Source of the DNA: Arenibacter sp. F20364
GTDB taxonomy: Bacteria > Bacteroidota > Bacteroidia > Flavobacteriales > Flavobacteriaceae
Assembly (NCBI RefSeq): GCF_023015905.1
Contig: NZ_JALKBD010000018.1
Span: forward strand, 1-64,000
Reading direction: 5' to 3'
DNA length: 64,000 nt
This document shows, piece after piece, positions 36,399 to 45,087 of this stretch; positions within the stretch are counted from its first letter, which is position 1, and every line of letters begins with the position of its first letter. Below the pieces are notes generated by a model, which searched no databases, was not told the DNA's origin, and worked only from the letters and a program-made list of their open reading frames with translations. The position numbers and the translations under genes are program-made.

Positions 36399-39300
36399 TT
36401 ATTTTAATACCAGCACCAAATCCTCGGAATTTACCAAGGAACCGCCATTTAATTGTACCCGATCAACAATACCCTCTTCCGTAGCAGTAACCGTTGTTTC
36501 CATTTTCATTGCTTCAATAACAAATAAGGGCTGGTTCTTTTTCACTTCTTGGTTCTTCTTCACCAAAACACTGGACAACAAGCCCTGCAAAGGAGCACCT
36601 ATCTCATTGGGGTTGGAAGTATCGGCTTTAACATTTTCAACCTTATCTACCTTAACAGAATTGTCCTTAATGATTACATTTCGCAATTGTCCGTTTACCT
36701 TAAAGTATATGCTAACGTTACCAGCCTCATCCGGCTCCCCTTTTAGCATAAGGGAAACAAGTATATTTTTACCCCTGTCCAACTCTACAATAATCTCTTC
36801 CCCTATTTCCATTCCATAAAAGAAATTCTTGGTCGGTATATTCACTACATTGCCATACTTGACATGGTGGTTATAGGCATCCGTAAAAACCTTTGGATAT
36901 AGTTTATAGGAAAGAAAATCGGTAATAAGTAGCTCGCGCCCCATTCCCGAACTAAATTTTCTTTTGAAGGCATTAAATTCCTTATCAAAATCTATAGGTT
37001 CCAAATGGGCATTGGGTCTATCCGTAAACGGTTTATCTCCCTTCAGAACAATTTGCTGTAGCTTAGCGGGGAAGCCACCAACAGGTTGTCCCAAATCCCC
37101 TTTAAAGAATCCTATTACCGATTGGGGAAATGAAATGCTGTCACCTCTTTCAAGAACATCCTCTGCCGTAAGTCCGTTACTGATCATATATTGCGCCATA
37201 TCCCCTACTACTTTGGAACTAGGGGTTACTTTTACAATATCGCCGAACAGTTTATTTACTTCACCGTACATTTTGGTAACCTCGGGAAATTTATCCTCCA
37301 ATCCAAGGGCTATGGCCTGCCCTTTTAAATTAGAATACTGCCCGCCCGGTATTTCATGTTTATACACCTCTCCCGTACCAGACTTTAATCCGGACTCAAA
37401 GGTATAATAGTAATTACGGACCGTTTCCCAATAATTGGAATACTCGGCCAATTTATCGGAATTCAAACTATTCTCCCGCTCATTAAAACGCAACATCTCC
37501 ACCACCGAATTAAAATTAGGTTGGGAAGTAAGCCCTGACAATCCTCCCAAGGCAACATCCACGACGTCCACGCCGGCCTCAATAGCCTTTAGATACATAG
37601 CCGATTGCGTAGAAGATGTATCGTGGGTATGCAAATGAATTGGGATATTTATTTCCGATTTTAAAGCGGAAATCAATTCGTAGGCAGCATAGGGTTTTAA
37701 CAAACCGGCCATATCCTTAACCCCTAAAATATGGGCGCCTGCATTTTCTATATCCTTGGCCAACTGCACATAATATTTTAGGTCGTACTTGGTTTTTGAG
37801 GGATCCAAAATATCCCCGGTATAACAAATGGAGCCTTCGGCCAGACCAGCTGTTTTGGTACGGACATATTCAATACAAGGAGCTAAGGATTTCATCCAGT
37901 TCAGGGAATCGAATATTCGAAAGACATCTACTCCGGACTTAAAGGACTCCTCTACAAACCGCTCAATCAAATTATCGGGATAAGCAGTATAACCAACACC
38001 GTTGGACCCCCTTAACAACATCTGCAATAGAACATTTGGCATCGCTTTGCGCAATAGTTCCAAACGCTCCCATGGATTTTCCTGTAAAAATCGAAGGCAG
38101 ACATCAAAGGTGGCCCCTCCCCAAACTTCCATACTAAAAATTTCTGGATGGTTCTTGGCATAACCCTCGGCCACTTTCAACATATCCACTGTTCGCATAC
38201 GTGTAGCCAACAAACTCTGATGGGCGTCGCGCATTGTGGTATCTGTAAAATGGACCTTTTTTTCATTCTTCAACCACTGAGCAAACTGATCCGGACCCAA
38301 TTCTGTCAGCAGGTCCTTGGTGCCTTTGGGGTAGCCTTCAAACTTCGCAAATGAAGGGACTTTTGGTTTGGAAAAAATATGATCCTTATCCAACTTCTTT
38401 ACATCGGGATTTCCGTTCACAATAGTTTCTCCCAAAAACTCGACCAATTTATTAGCACGGTTCCTTGGCTCCACAAACTTGAACAGTTCTGGTTCGTTCT
38501 TAATAAAATTAACGGTAACCTTGCCTTCCCTGAAAGTAGGATGCTTCAGGATGTTGTCCAAAAAGGCCATATTGGTCTTAACACCCCGGATACGGAACTC
38601 CGCCAAAGCCCTGCGCATTTTTCTGCAAGATCCGTCCAAAGTTCTACTGATAGCGGATACCTTGACCAACATAGAATCGAAAAATGGCGAAATGGCCACA
38701 CCTTGATATATACTACCTGCATCCAGCCTAATCCCCAATCCAGAGGCACTCCTATAAGTGGTAACCACCCCATAATCAGGTTTGAAATCGTTGCCTGGAT
38801 CCTCCGTGGTTATCCTACATTGCAATGCATAACCAGTAACTACTACAGAGGCCTGATCCTGAATTTTAATTTGTGTATCGGAAAGTTTATACCCTCCAGC
38901 TATAAATAGTTGGGCTTTGACCAGGTCTATATTGGTGATCATTTCGGTCACCGTGTGCTCTACCTGTATCCTTGGATTTACTTCTATGAAATAGATGCTA
39001 CCATCATCATCTACCAAAAATTCGACCGTTCCAATATTGTTATAGTTAACGGCACGGCAAATGTCGATAGCGTACTTGTATAAGTTATCCTTAGTTTTCT
39101 GTGGCAGTCCAATGGATGGGGCAAACTCGATAACCTTCTGGTAGCGGCGTTGAACCGAACAATCGCGCTCAAATAAGTGCACAATATTTCCATGGGTATC
39201 CGCTACGATCTGAATTTCTATATGCTTGGGATTTTCTACAAATTTTTCCAGGAAAACCGTATCATCACCAAAGGCGTTGAGAGATTCCCTTCTTGCCTCT

Positions 39301-39851
39301 GGGAATCCTTTTTTAAGTTCATCCTCGGTACGGATCACCCTCATTCCACGTCCGCCACCACCTGAAGCAGCCTTTAACATTAAGGGATAACCTATCTCTT
39401 TAGCTTCGGTCAGGGCGATATCTATATCGGTCAAGTCCTTATCACTACTTCGTATGATCGGTATATTATTGGCTACAGCAACCTCCTTGGCAGTAATCTT
39501 ATCCCCCAAAGCTTTGAGGACCGCTACCTTCGGGCCAACGAAAATAATTCCGTTATCCTCACATTTTTGGGCGAATTTGGCATTTTCGGACAAGAAGCCA
39601 TATCCTGGATGGATGGCATCCACATTATTGTCCTTGGCAACCTTGATTAGGGCATCCATGTCCAAATAGGGTTTTAAGGGCTCATTGTCCTCCCCTATCT
39701 GATAACTTTCATCGGCCTTGTAACGGTGCAGTGAATAGCGGTCTTCATAAGTATACACCCCCACTGTTTTAATTCCTATCTCTACACATGCCCTAAAGAT
39801 ACGTATGGCTATTTCTCCCCTATTTGCTACTAATACCTTCTTTATTTTCAC
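36399..39851 (-). CDS. pyc: Pyruvate carboxylase
   Basis: This 1150-residue biotin enzyme makes oxaloacetate from pyruvate and bicarbonate. In order it has the biotin carboxylase domain (KVLVANRGEIAIRIF, the ATP loop KAASGGGGRGMR near 160 and EVNPRIQVEHTVTE near 290), the carboxyltransferase domain (FTDTTMRDAHQSLLATR near 535) and the biotin carrier domain with Lys1116 in EAMKME. This is the single-chain form. Translation starts at GTG (39851), which gives the normal N-terminus. The biotin ligase gene birA lies 11 kb away. The gene stands alone between its own promoter and terminator. Confidence 0.97.
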   Translation of the reverse strand: MKIKKVLVANRGEIAIRIFRACVEIGIKTVGVYTYEDRYSLHRYKADESYQIGEDNEPLKPYLDMDALIKVAKDNNVDAIHPGYGFLSENAKFAQKCEDNGIIFVGPKVAVLKALGDKITAKEVAVANNIPIIRSSDKDLTDIDIALTEAKEIGYPLMLKAASGGGGRGMRVIRTEDELKKGFPEARRESLNAFGDDTVFLEKFVENPKHIEIQIVADTHGNIVHLFERDCSVQRRYQKVIEFAPSIGLPQKTKDNLYKYAIDICRAVNYNNIGTVEFLVDDDGSIYFIEVNPRIQVEHTVTEMITNIDLVKAQLFIAGGYKLSDTQIKIQDQASVVVTGYALQCRITTEDPGNDFKPDYGVVTTYRSASGLGIRLDAGSIYQGVAISPFFDSMLVKVSAISRTLDGSCRKMRRALAEFRIRGVKTNMAFLDNILKHPTFREGKVTVNFIKNEPELFKFVEPRNRANKLVEFLGETIVNGNPDVKKLDKDHIFSKPKVPSFAKFEGYPKGTKDLLTELGPDQFAQWLKNEKKVHFTDTTMRDAHQSLLATRMRTVDMLKVAEGYAKNHPEIFSMEVWGGATFDVCLRFLQENPWERLELLRKAMPNVLLQMLLRGSNGVGYTAYPDNLIERFVEESFKSGVDVFRIFDSLNWMKSLAPCIEYVRTKTAGLAEGSICYTGDILDPSKTKYDLKYYVQLAKDIENAGAHILGVKDMAGLLKPYAAYELISALKSEINIPIHLHTHDTSSTQSAMYLKAIEAGVDVVDVALGGLSGLTSQPNFNSVVEMLRFNERENSLNSDKLAEYSNYWETVRNYYYTFESGLKSGTGEVYKHEIPGGQYSNLKGQAIALGLEDKFPEVTKMYGEVNKLFGDIVKVTPSSKVVGDMAQYMISNGLTAEDVLERGDSISFPQSVIGFFKGDLGQPVGGFPAKLQQIVLKGDKPFTDRPNAHLEPIDFDKEFNAFKRKFSSGMGRELLITDFLSYKLYPKVFTDAYNHHVKYGNVVNIPTKNFFYGMEIGEEIIVELDRGKNILVSLMLKGEPDEAGNVSIYFKVNGQLRNVIIKDNSVKVDKVENVKADTSNPNEIGAPLQGLLSSVLVKKNQEVKKNQPLFVIEAMKMETTVTATEEGIVDRVQLNGGSLVNSEDLVLVLK

Positions 39852-39900
39852 CTTTTTAGTGTTTTAGATTTGCTTGGTTCACCCTTATACTACATTTCTA

Positions 39901-39931
39901 CAAACATAGTATTTTAGGGCTAGGTCGCCAA
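39901..39931 (-). promoter_or_regulatory. Candidate promoter of pyc
   Basis: On the minus strand TTG (39931-39929), a 20-base spacer and TATGTTTG (39908-39901) fit the consensus. The leader would be about 43 bases. Confidence 0.6.
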
Positions 39932-40060
39932 TATGTTAAAAGTATATCTTTTGGAAAATTTGTTACAAATTGGAACTATAGGAAAAAAAGTAGTTCCACA
40001 GGAAACTTGACAATATTGTTTTTATAGTTTAACTTTAAGCAAGCTTAAAATTAGAAACAT

Positions 40061-40189
40061 ATGGGAAAAGGAGACAAAAAATCGAAAAGGGGAAAAATTA
40101 TTAACGGTACTTACGGCACAAGGCGTAAACGAAAAATTAAGAAAAGACCCAATATAGAAGAGAAGATCAGTCCCAGCAAGAAAAAATAA
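40061..40189 (+). CDS. 30S ribosomal protein Thx
   Basis: This 42-residue, very basic peptide starts MGKGDKKSKRGKIINGTYG and continues GTRRKRKIKKRPNI, the pattern of the Thx ribosomal proteins of Bacteroidota and Thermus. Thx fills a cavity in the 30S head and stabilises it. The C-terminal dozen residues extend beyond the shortest family members. The gene is alone on the plus strand between pyc and a lipoprotein gene and is easy to miss because of its size. Confidence 0.9.
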   Translation: MGKGDKKSKRGKIINGTYGTRRKRKIKKRPNIEEKISPSKKK

Positions 40190-40212
40190 AGGACAATTTT
40201 TTTGATTAAAGT

Positions 40213-40575
40213 TTAATCCACAACAAAATTCAATATAACATCACCTTCCTCGGAGATACTTAGCCCATAGGTGTAAAATCCATTTTCCAATGGTGTTTCA
40301 CCAACAAAATCTATAGGCTGAAAAACGTAATTCTCCCCACCTACCTCTATGTTTATGTAAGCATAGGAATAGGCAGTTTCGTATTCCAGATACCCCGAAT
40401 ATCCATCGGGTCCTATATTCTCATGAACGGTTTCTTCACTACCCACCTGCACGGTATCAAAAGTAAGACTGCTTTCGTTTTTAATCCTGATGTTTGCTCC
40501 TTCCAGGTCGTCATCCCTATCGGAACAACCAATAAATAAAGTAACAATCAAAAACAAAAAAGCGAATCGTTTCAT
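40213..40575 (-). CDS. Small lipoprotein
   Basis: The 120-residue protein has a lipoprotein signal peptide with the lipobox FIGC (Cys17) followed by an acidic SDRDDD stretch, which in Bacteroidota can mark surface export. The remainder is predicted beta-rich (NIRIKNESSLTFDTVQVG, YSGYLEYETAYSYAYI). No family is recognised. It is flanked by Thx and yaaA with no sign of cotranscription with either. Confidence 0.75.
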   Translation of the reverse strand: MKRFAFLFLIVTLFIGCSDRDDDLEGANIRIKNESSLTFDTVQVGSEETVHENIGPDGYSGYLEYETAYSYAYINIEVGGENYVFQPIDFVGETPLENGFYTYGLSISEEGDVILNFVVD

Positions 40576-40635
40576 ATTAATCTCAATTAAGTAGTAGGAC
40601 TTATTTGAAAATAACGCTTTTTTTTTGGAATTATT

Positions 40636-41397
40636 CTATCGGATAAACACTGGCTGATTTTCCTTTAAGGTGTGCTCCTTACTAAACAGATAACCATCCC
40701 TATCAAACCCCTTGACGTCCTCAATAGTTTTGGCGTCCGTATCCAGAATATAGCGCACCATGTTCCCCCTAGCTTTTTTGGCGAAAAAACTTATTATTTT
40801 TAAATTGTCATTCTTCCAATCCTTAAAAATTGGGGTAATTACCGGCACTTTAAGATCTTTTTCGTCTACCGCGCTAAAATATTCATTACTGGCTAGGTTA
40901 ATGAAAAGCTCCTTGTCCTGCAATTCCGAATTTAGATGATCTGTAATCCGTTTTTTCCAAAACTCGTATAGATTCTTTTTGCGTCCTATCTTTAATTGTG
41001 TTCCCATTTCCAAGCGATAGGGCTGCATTAGATCCAAAGGTTTTAAAACACCGTATAAACCGGACAATATTCTAAGCTTCTGTTGAAGACTTTCCAATTT
41101 ATCCTTTTCTAGGGTATAGGCGTCAAGACCTTGGTAAACATCTCCACTAAAAGCATAAATTGCCGGTCTTGCATTGTCTTTGGTAAAGGGGACCGAAAAT
41201 TCCTGGTTCCTTTCCCAATTCAGTTCTGCAAGATTGGCCGAAATACCCATTAATTCGGATAAGGCCTTCGGTTTTTTCTTGGCCAAAACCTTGTTCAACT
41301 GTTCCGCCTCCTTTAAAAAATAGGGTTGGGAAAATTCCTTGGTAGGCAACTTACTTTCAAAATCCAAAGATTTTGCAGGTGATATTACTATTTTCAT
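40636..41397 (-). CDS. yaaA: Peroxide stress protein YaaA
   Basis: The 253-residue protein is a YaaA (DUF328/UPF0246) member, with the start [18 protein letters not shown], the segment [17 protein letters not shown] (about 92-108) and the C-terminal [12 protein letters not shown]. In E. coli YaaA lowers free iron during peroxide stress and binds DNA. It appears monocistronic here, with a possible -7 element (TATTTTTG) at 41423-41430. Confidence 0.93.
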   Translation of the reverse strand: MKIVISPAKSLDFESKLPTKEFSQPYFLKEAEQLNKVLAKKKPKALSELMGISANLAELNWERNQEFSVPFTKDNARPAIYAFSGDVYQGLDAYTLEKDKLESLQQKLRILSGLYGVLKPLDLMQPYRLEMGTQLKIGRKKNLYEFWKKRITDHLNSELQDKELFINLASNEYFSAVDEKDLKVPVITPIFKDWKNDNLKIISFFAKKARGNMVRYILDTDAKTIEDVKGFDRDGYLFSKEHTLKENQPVFIR

Positions 41398-41494
41398 ACT
41401 AGGGTATTATTAAGAATTAGGTCAAAAATAATGGCTGAACATTAAATTACCTAAGCCTTTAAAATCTTGTTATCAATATCGGTATAAACGAAAC

Positions 41495-42526
41495 CTATTC
41501 CGCTTGACTGTGCTTGGCGTATTGTTTCCATTTTTCAATGCAATTGGCCATATCCTCTGGAATTTCAGAGTCGAACCTCATAAATTTGCCGGAAACAGGG
41601 TGCACAAACCCCAAGGTCTTTGCATGTAGTGCTTGTCTAGGTAGAATTTTAAAGGCATTATCCACAAATTGCTTGTATTTTGTAAAAGTGGTCCCCTTTA
41701 GCACCTTTTCACCCCCATACCGCTCATCGTTGAACAGGGTATGGCCTATATGTTTTAAATGTACCCTTATCTGATGTGTTCTTCCTGTTTCCAAAGTACA
41801 GGAAAGCAAAGTTACATATCCATAGCGCTCCAGAACCTTGAAGTGGGTAACAGCCTCCTTACCGTGGTCTCCCTCAGGAAAAACGTGCATCTGCAATCTA
41901 TTTTTAGGATTGCGACCAATATGCCCCTCTATAGTTCCCGAATCCTCTTCCACATTTCCCCAGACCAATGCTATATACTCCCGCTCACTAGTTTTTTCAA
42001 AAAACTGCTTGGCCAGATGCGTCATTGCAGCTTCCGTTTTTGCCACAACCAAGAGGCCCGAGGTATCCTTATCAATTCTATGTACAAGTCCCGGACGTTC
42101 ATCACTGTTCTTTGGCAAATTGTCAAAATGATAGATCAGGGCATTGATCAAGGTACCTGAATAATTTCCATGCCCGGGATGGACCACCATCCCAGCCGGT
42201 TTGTTCACGACCAAAAGAACATCATCCTCATAGACAATATCCAAAGGTATATTCTCTGGTGTCAGTAAATTTTCATGGGGTGGATGCGCAAACATGACAC
42301 GTATATGGTCACCTGCCTTTACCTTGTAATTTTGTTTTACAGCAGCACCGTTGACCCAGACATTTCCATCCTTTGCAGCCTGCTGAATTTTGTTTCGAGT
42401 TGCGTTTTCAATGAAATTCATTAAAAACTTATCGATCCTTAACGGATCTTGACCCTTGGAAGCCTTAAAACTATGATGCTCAAAAAGTTCCTCCTCATTT
42501 AATTCAAACTCATCCTGTGCTTCCAT
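41495..42526 (-). CDS. rluD: Ribosomal large subunit pseudouridine synthase RluD family
   Basis: The 343-residue enzyme has an N-terminal S4 RNA-binding domain (RIDKFLMNFIENATRNKIQQ) and a catalytic pseudouridine synthase domain with the motif HRIDKDTSGLLVVAKT, whose Asp is the catalytic residue. RluD modifies helix 69 of 23S rRNA; assignment within the RluA/C/D group rests on length and the S4 domain. It lies 2 bases after the PASTA gene and is cotranscribed with it. Confidence 0.9.
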   Translation of the reverse strand: MEAQDEFELNEEELFEHHSFKASKGQDPLRIDKFLMNFIENATRNKIQQAAKDGNVWVNGAAVKQNYKVKAGDHIRVMFAHPPHENLLTPENIPLDIVYEDDVLLVVNKPAGMVVHPGHGNYSGTLINALIYHFDNLPKNSDERPGLVHRIDKDTSGLLVVAKTEAAMTHLAKQFFEKTSEREYIALVWGNVEEDSGTIEGHIGRNPKNRLQMHVFPEGDHGKEAVTHFKVLERYGYVTLLSCTLETGRTHQIRVHLKHIGHTLFNDERYGGEKVLKGTTFTKYKQFVDNAFKILPRQALHAKTLGFVHPVSGKFMRFDSEIPEDMANCIEKWKQYAKHSQAE

Positions 42527-42528
42527 AA

Positions 42529-43116
42529 TTATTCGGACTCTGCCTTAACTTCTGCTCTTGGGGTAATATTACCGTTGCCACATATCAACTCTATCTTGGA
42601 GGTTTTTGGCAGCTTGTCTCCTGGGACAATATATTTTCCCTTATACTTAATATTGTAGACCATGTCCTTTCCCAATTCATCCACATAGGTAACCCTTTCC
42701 ACTTCCAAACCCACTGCCTTCAGCATAGAGCTTGCATTTCGCTGGGTAACCTGAATAATATTTGGAATAGTAACCTTTTTATATCCGGATGGATTAACGG
42801 TAATGTATATTTTCCTGTTCTCCTTAACCTTGCTGCCGGCACGGGGAGTTTGATCTATGATGGAGAACCTTGGGTATGTTGGATTATAGTTGGCCGAATC
42901 CAACACCTCATATCTCAATTTGGATTCATCGATTATCGATCTCATATCGGTCACTGATAATTTGGATAAATCGGGAACCTCAACAAACTTACCGTGATTG
43001 GTAGTGGTCTTCAGATACTGCATTGCCCCAACTACCAACAAAACAGAAACCACCAATGCCAATACCAACTGAATCAAAAAAGATTTACTCGTTAAAAAAT
43101 TAAAAAAATTTCGCAT
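42529..43116 (-). CDS. PASTA domain membrane protein
   Basis: With the start at 43116 the protein has 195 residues: a short cytoplasmic tail, one membrane segment (about 13-33), and periplasmic PASTA repeats (VEVPDLSKLSVTDMRSIIDES, VTIPNIIQVTQRNASSMLKAVG). PASTA domains bind peptidoglycan precursors or act as spacers. The reading frame is open upstream to 43203, but that N-terminus is not membrane-protein-like, and a -7 element lies between. Neighbours rluD and ddl are a usual Bacteroidota arrangement. Confidence 0.88.
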   Translation of the reverse strand: MRNFFNFLTSKSFLIQLVLALVVSVLLVVGAMQYLKTTTNHGKFVEVPDLSKLSVTDMRSIIDESKLRYEVLDSANYNPTYPRFSIIDQTPRAGSKVKENRKIYITVNPSGYKKVTIPNIIQVTQRNASSMLKAVGLEVERVTYVDELGKDMVYNIKYKGKYIVPGDKLPKTSKIELICGNGNITPRAEVKAESE

Positions 43117-43135
43117 AGTATATTTTCTTGTGTCG

Positions 43136-43143
43136 CAAAGATA
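43136..43143 (-). promoter_or_regulatory. Candidate -7 element for the PASTA-rluD operon
   Basis: TATCTTTG on the minus strand lies 19 bases before the chosen ATG at 43116 and supports that start. No TTG is present at -33. Confidence 0.4.
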
Positions 43144-43315
43144 GAAAACCGGACGCTTTTTCTTTACTTTGAATGCATGATATTTGATTATTGATTTTAG
43201 CAAGCAAATTGCTTTAAAACAAGCCTAGAGAATTAGGGCGGTTCAGGAGCATATCCGCATGCATTGACTCTCTTTGATAATCTGTATCACCAATTTTAAA
43301 AATTAGTTTTATCAA

Positions 43316-44299
43316 ATGAAAAAAAATATTGCAATTATAATGGGCGGCTACTCTAGCGAGTACAAGATTTCCTTAATAAGTGGAGGAGTAGTTTACGATT
43401 ATTTGGACAAGGAAAAATTTAATGCCTACAGAATCCATATATTTAAAGACAAATGGGTCTATGTAGACAAGGATCAGAAGGAATACAATATCAATAGGCA
43501 CGACTTCACAATTAGCTTAGCCAACGAAATTATAAAATTCGATTGCGTATTTAATGCAATACACGGTTCACCTGGGGAGGATGGACTTATGCAGGCGTAT
43601 TTTGAACTTATTGGAATACCGCAAACTGCCTGCGATTACTACCAAGCCTCTTTAACCTTCAACAAACGCGATTTATTAAGTGTTTTAAAGCCATATGGAA
43701 TAAAATCGGCACCTTCCTATTATATTAATTTGGGAGACCCTATTGATGAAGATGGGATAATTGCAAAAGTAGGATTGCCCTGTTTTGTAAAGGCCAATAG
43801 GGCGGGAAGTAGTTTTGGCATTTCCAAGGTCTACAAAAAGGAAGAATTACTCAAGGCTATTGACAATGCTTTTCAGGAGGACAATGAAATACTTATAGAA
43901 TCTTTTTTAAACGGAACGGAGGTTTCGGTCGGAGTTATCAAATACAAAGGGGAGACCAAAGTATTGCCCATCACTGAAATTGTAACGGAGAACGACTTTT
44001 TTGATTACGAAGCCAAATACGAAGGTAAATCTCAAGAAATAACACCAGCAAGAATAACGAAGGAACAAGAGGAGAAGGTAAGCCATATTGCACGAAAAGC
44101 ATATGAAGTACTGAAAATGAAGGGTTTTTCAAGAAGTGAATTCATTTTTGTAAACGATGAGCCGTTTATGCTGGAAATGAATACCACCCCCGGACTTACT
44201 ACAGAAAGTATTCTGCCCCAACAGGCAAAAATAGCCGGTATTTCCCTTTCTGAACTCTTTGAAAGTGCCATCTGGGAAGCTTTGGGAGAAATTAAGTAA
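43316..44299 (+). CDS. ddl: D-alanine--D-alanine ligase
   Basis: This 327-residue ATP-grasp enzyme makes the D-Ala-D-Ala end of peptidoglycan precursors. The N-terminal IAIIMGGYSSEYKISLISG, the substrate region HGSPGEDGLMQ (about 82-92), the ATP-grasp lid and the C-terminal FMLEMNTTPGLTTESILPQQA are typical. It is divergent from the PASTA gene, with which it shares the 199-base upstream region, and is followed by coaD. Confidence 0.95.
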   Translation: MKKNIAIIMGGYSSEYKISLISGGVVYDYLDKEKFNAYRIHIFKDKWVYVDKDQKEYNINRHDFTISLANEIIKFDCVFNAIHGSPGEDGLMQAYFELIGIPQTACDYYQASLTFNKRDLLSVLKPYGIKSAPSYYINLGDPIDEDGIIAKVGLPCFVKANRAGSSFGISKVYKKEELLKAIDNAFQEDNEILIESFLNGTEVSVGVIKYKGETKVLPITEIVTENDFFDYEAKYEGKSQEITPARITKEQEEKVSHIARKAYEVLKMKGFSRSEFIFVNDEPFMLEMNTTPGLTTESILPQQAKIAGISLSELFESAIWEALGEIK

Positions 44300-44391
44300 A
44301 TTTAAACCTATACCTAAGAACTAGAGCAGGGGTATTATTATTTAACGACGTATTTTAGGCCCGATATAAAGCCATAAAAGATTGACAACTA

Positions 44392-44399
44392 TAATTTTG
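44392..44399 (+). promoter_or_regulatory. Candidate -7 element for coaD
   Basis: TAATTTTG ends 5 bases before the coaD ATG, so a transcript started here would be leaderless or nearly so. The -33 element is not evident. Confidence 0.3.
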
Positions 44400-44404
44400 C
44401 AATA

Positions 44405-44866
44405 ATGAAAAAAAGACGTGCCATCTTTCCGGGTTCATTTGATCCATTGACCTTAGGACATTATGACATTATAAAAAGAGGAATAACCCTTTTTGATGAA
44501 CTTATCATTGCCATAGGGGTGAATACCGACAAAAATTACATGTTCAGTCTTGAGGAGCGCAAAAGGTTTATTTCCGAGGCATTTAAAGACGAGCCTCAAA
44601 TAACCGTTCTGACCTACCAGGGACTAACGGTGGACTTTTGTAAAAAGGTTAATGCAGGCTTTATTTTAAGAGGGCTTAGGAATCCAGGGGATTTCGAATT
44701 TGAAAAGGCAATTGCACATACCAATCGTAAGCTTTCCGAAATAGAAACGGTATTCTTGCTTACCTCATCCGGTAAATCCTACATTAGTTCCTCCATTGTA
44801 AGGGATGTCATTAGAAATGGTGGCGATTACTCCGGTTTGGTACCTGATTCGGTCAGGACAAAATAA
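44405..44866 (+). CDS. coaD: Phosphopantetheine adenylyltransferase
   Basis: The 153-residue enzyme makes dephospho-CoA in coenzyme A synthesis. The nucleotidyltransferase motif FPGSFDPLTLGHYDII (residues 8-23) includes the TxGH-like signature, and RGLRNPGDFEFE and the ISSS(I/L)VR motif near 129-136 are conserved. It follows ddl by 105 bases and may have its own promoter. Confidence 0.96.
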   Translation: MKKRRAIFPGSFDPLTLGHYDIIKRGITLFDELIIAIGVNTDKNYMFSLEERKRFISEAFKDEPQITVLTYQGLTVDFCKKVNAGFILRGLRNPGDFEFEKAIAHTNRKLSEIETVFLLTSSGKSYISSSIVRDVIRNGGDYSGLVPDSVRTK

Positions 44867-44889
44867 CATTAAAACGACTACATAAATCT

Positions 44890-44936
44890 CCCTAGGAATT
44901 ATCTTCTTATATGGCATTCCCAGATAATTCCTTGGG
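44890..44936. repeat. Long-stem hairpin between coaD and the histidine kinase gene
   Basis: CCCTAGGAATTATC and GATAATTCCTTGGG pair over 13 of 14 positions around a 19-base loop. No T run follows on either strand, so it is not a standard terminator. It may be a dispersed-repeat copy or a structured RNA end. Confidence 0.45.
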
Positions 44937-45087
44937 TAAAACGATTACATTTTTCGAGCTTACCACAGCACCAAATACAAAGAAAAATGGTCAAAAATTC
45001 CTTCATATTACCGTTACACAACTAATTTGGTCAGATTCACAACAATCTATTCGCTGTATTAAATAATCGGACTACTATTGTAGGAAA

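Noticed and set aside
38379-38909. 176-codon ORF opposite pyruvate carboxylase
   Set aside because: It is antisense to the biotin carboxylase domain, with no family features.
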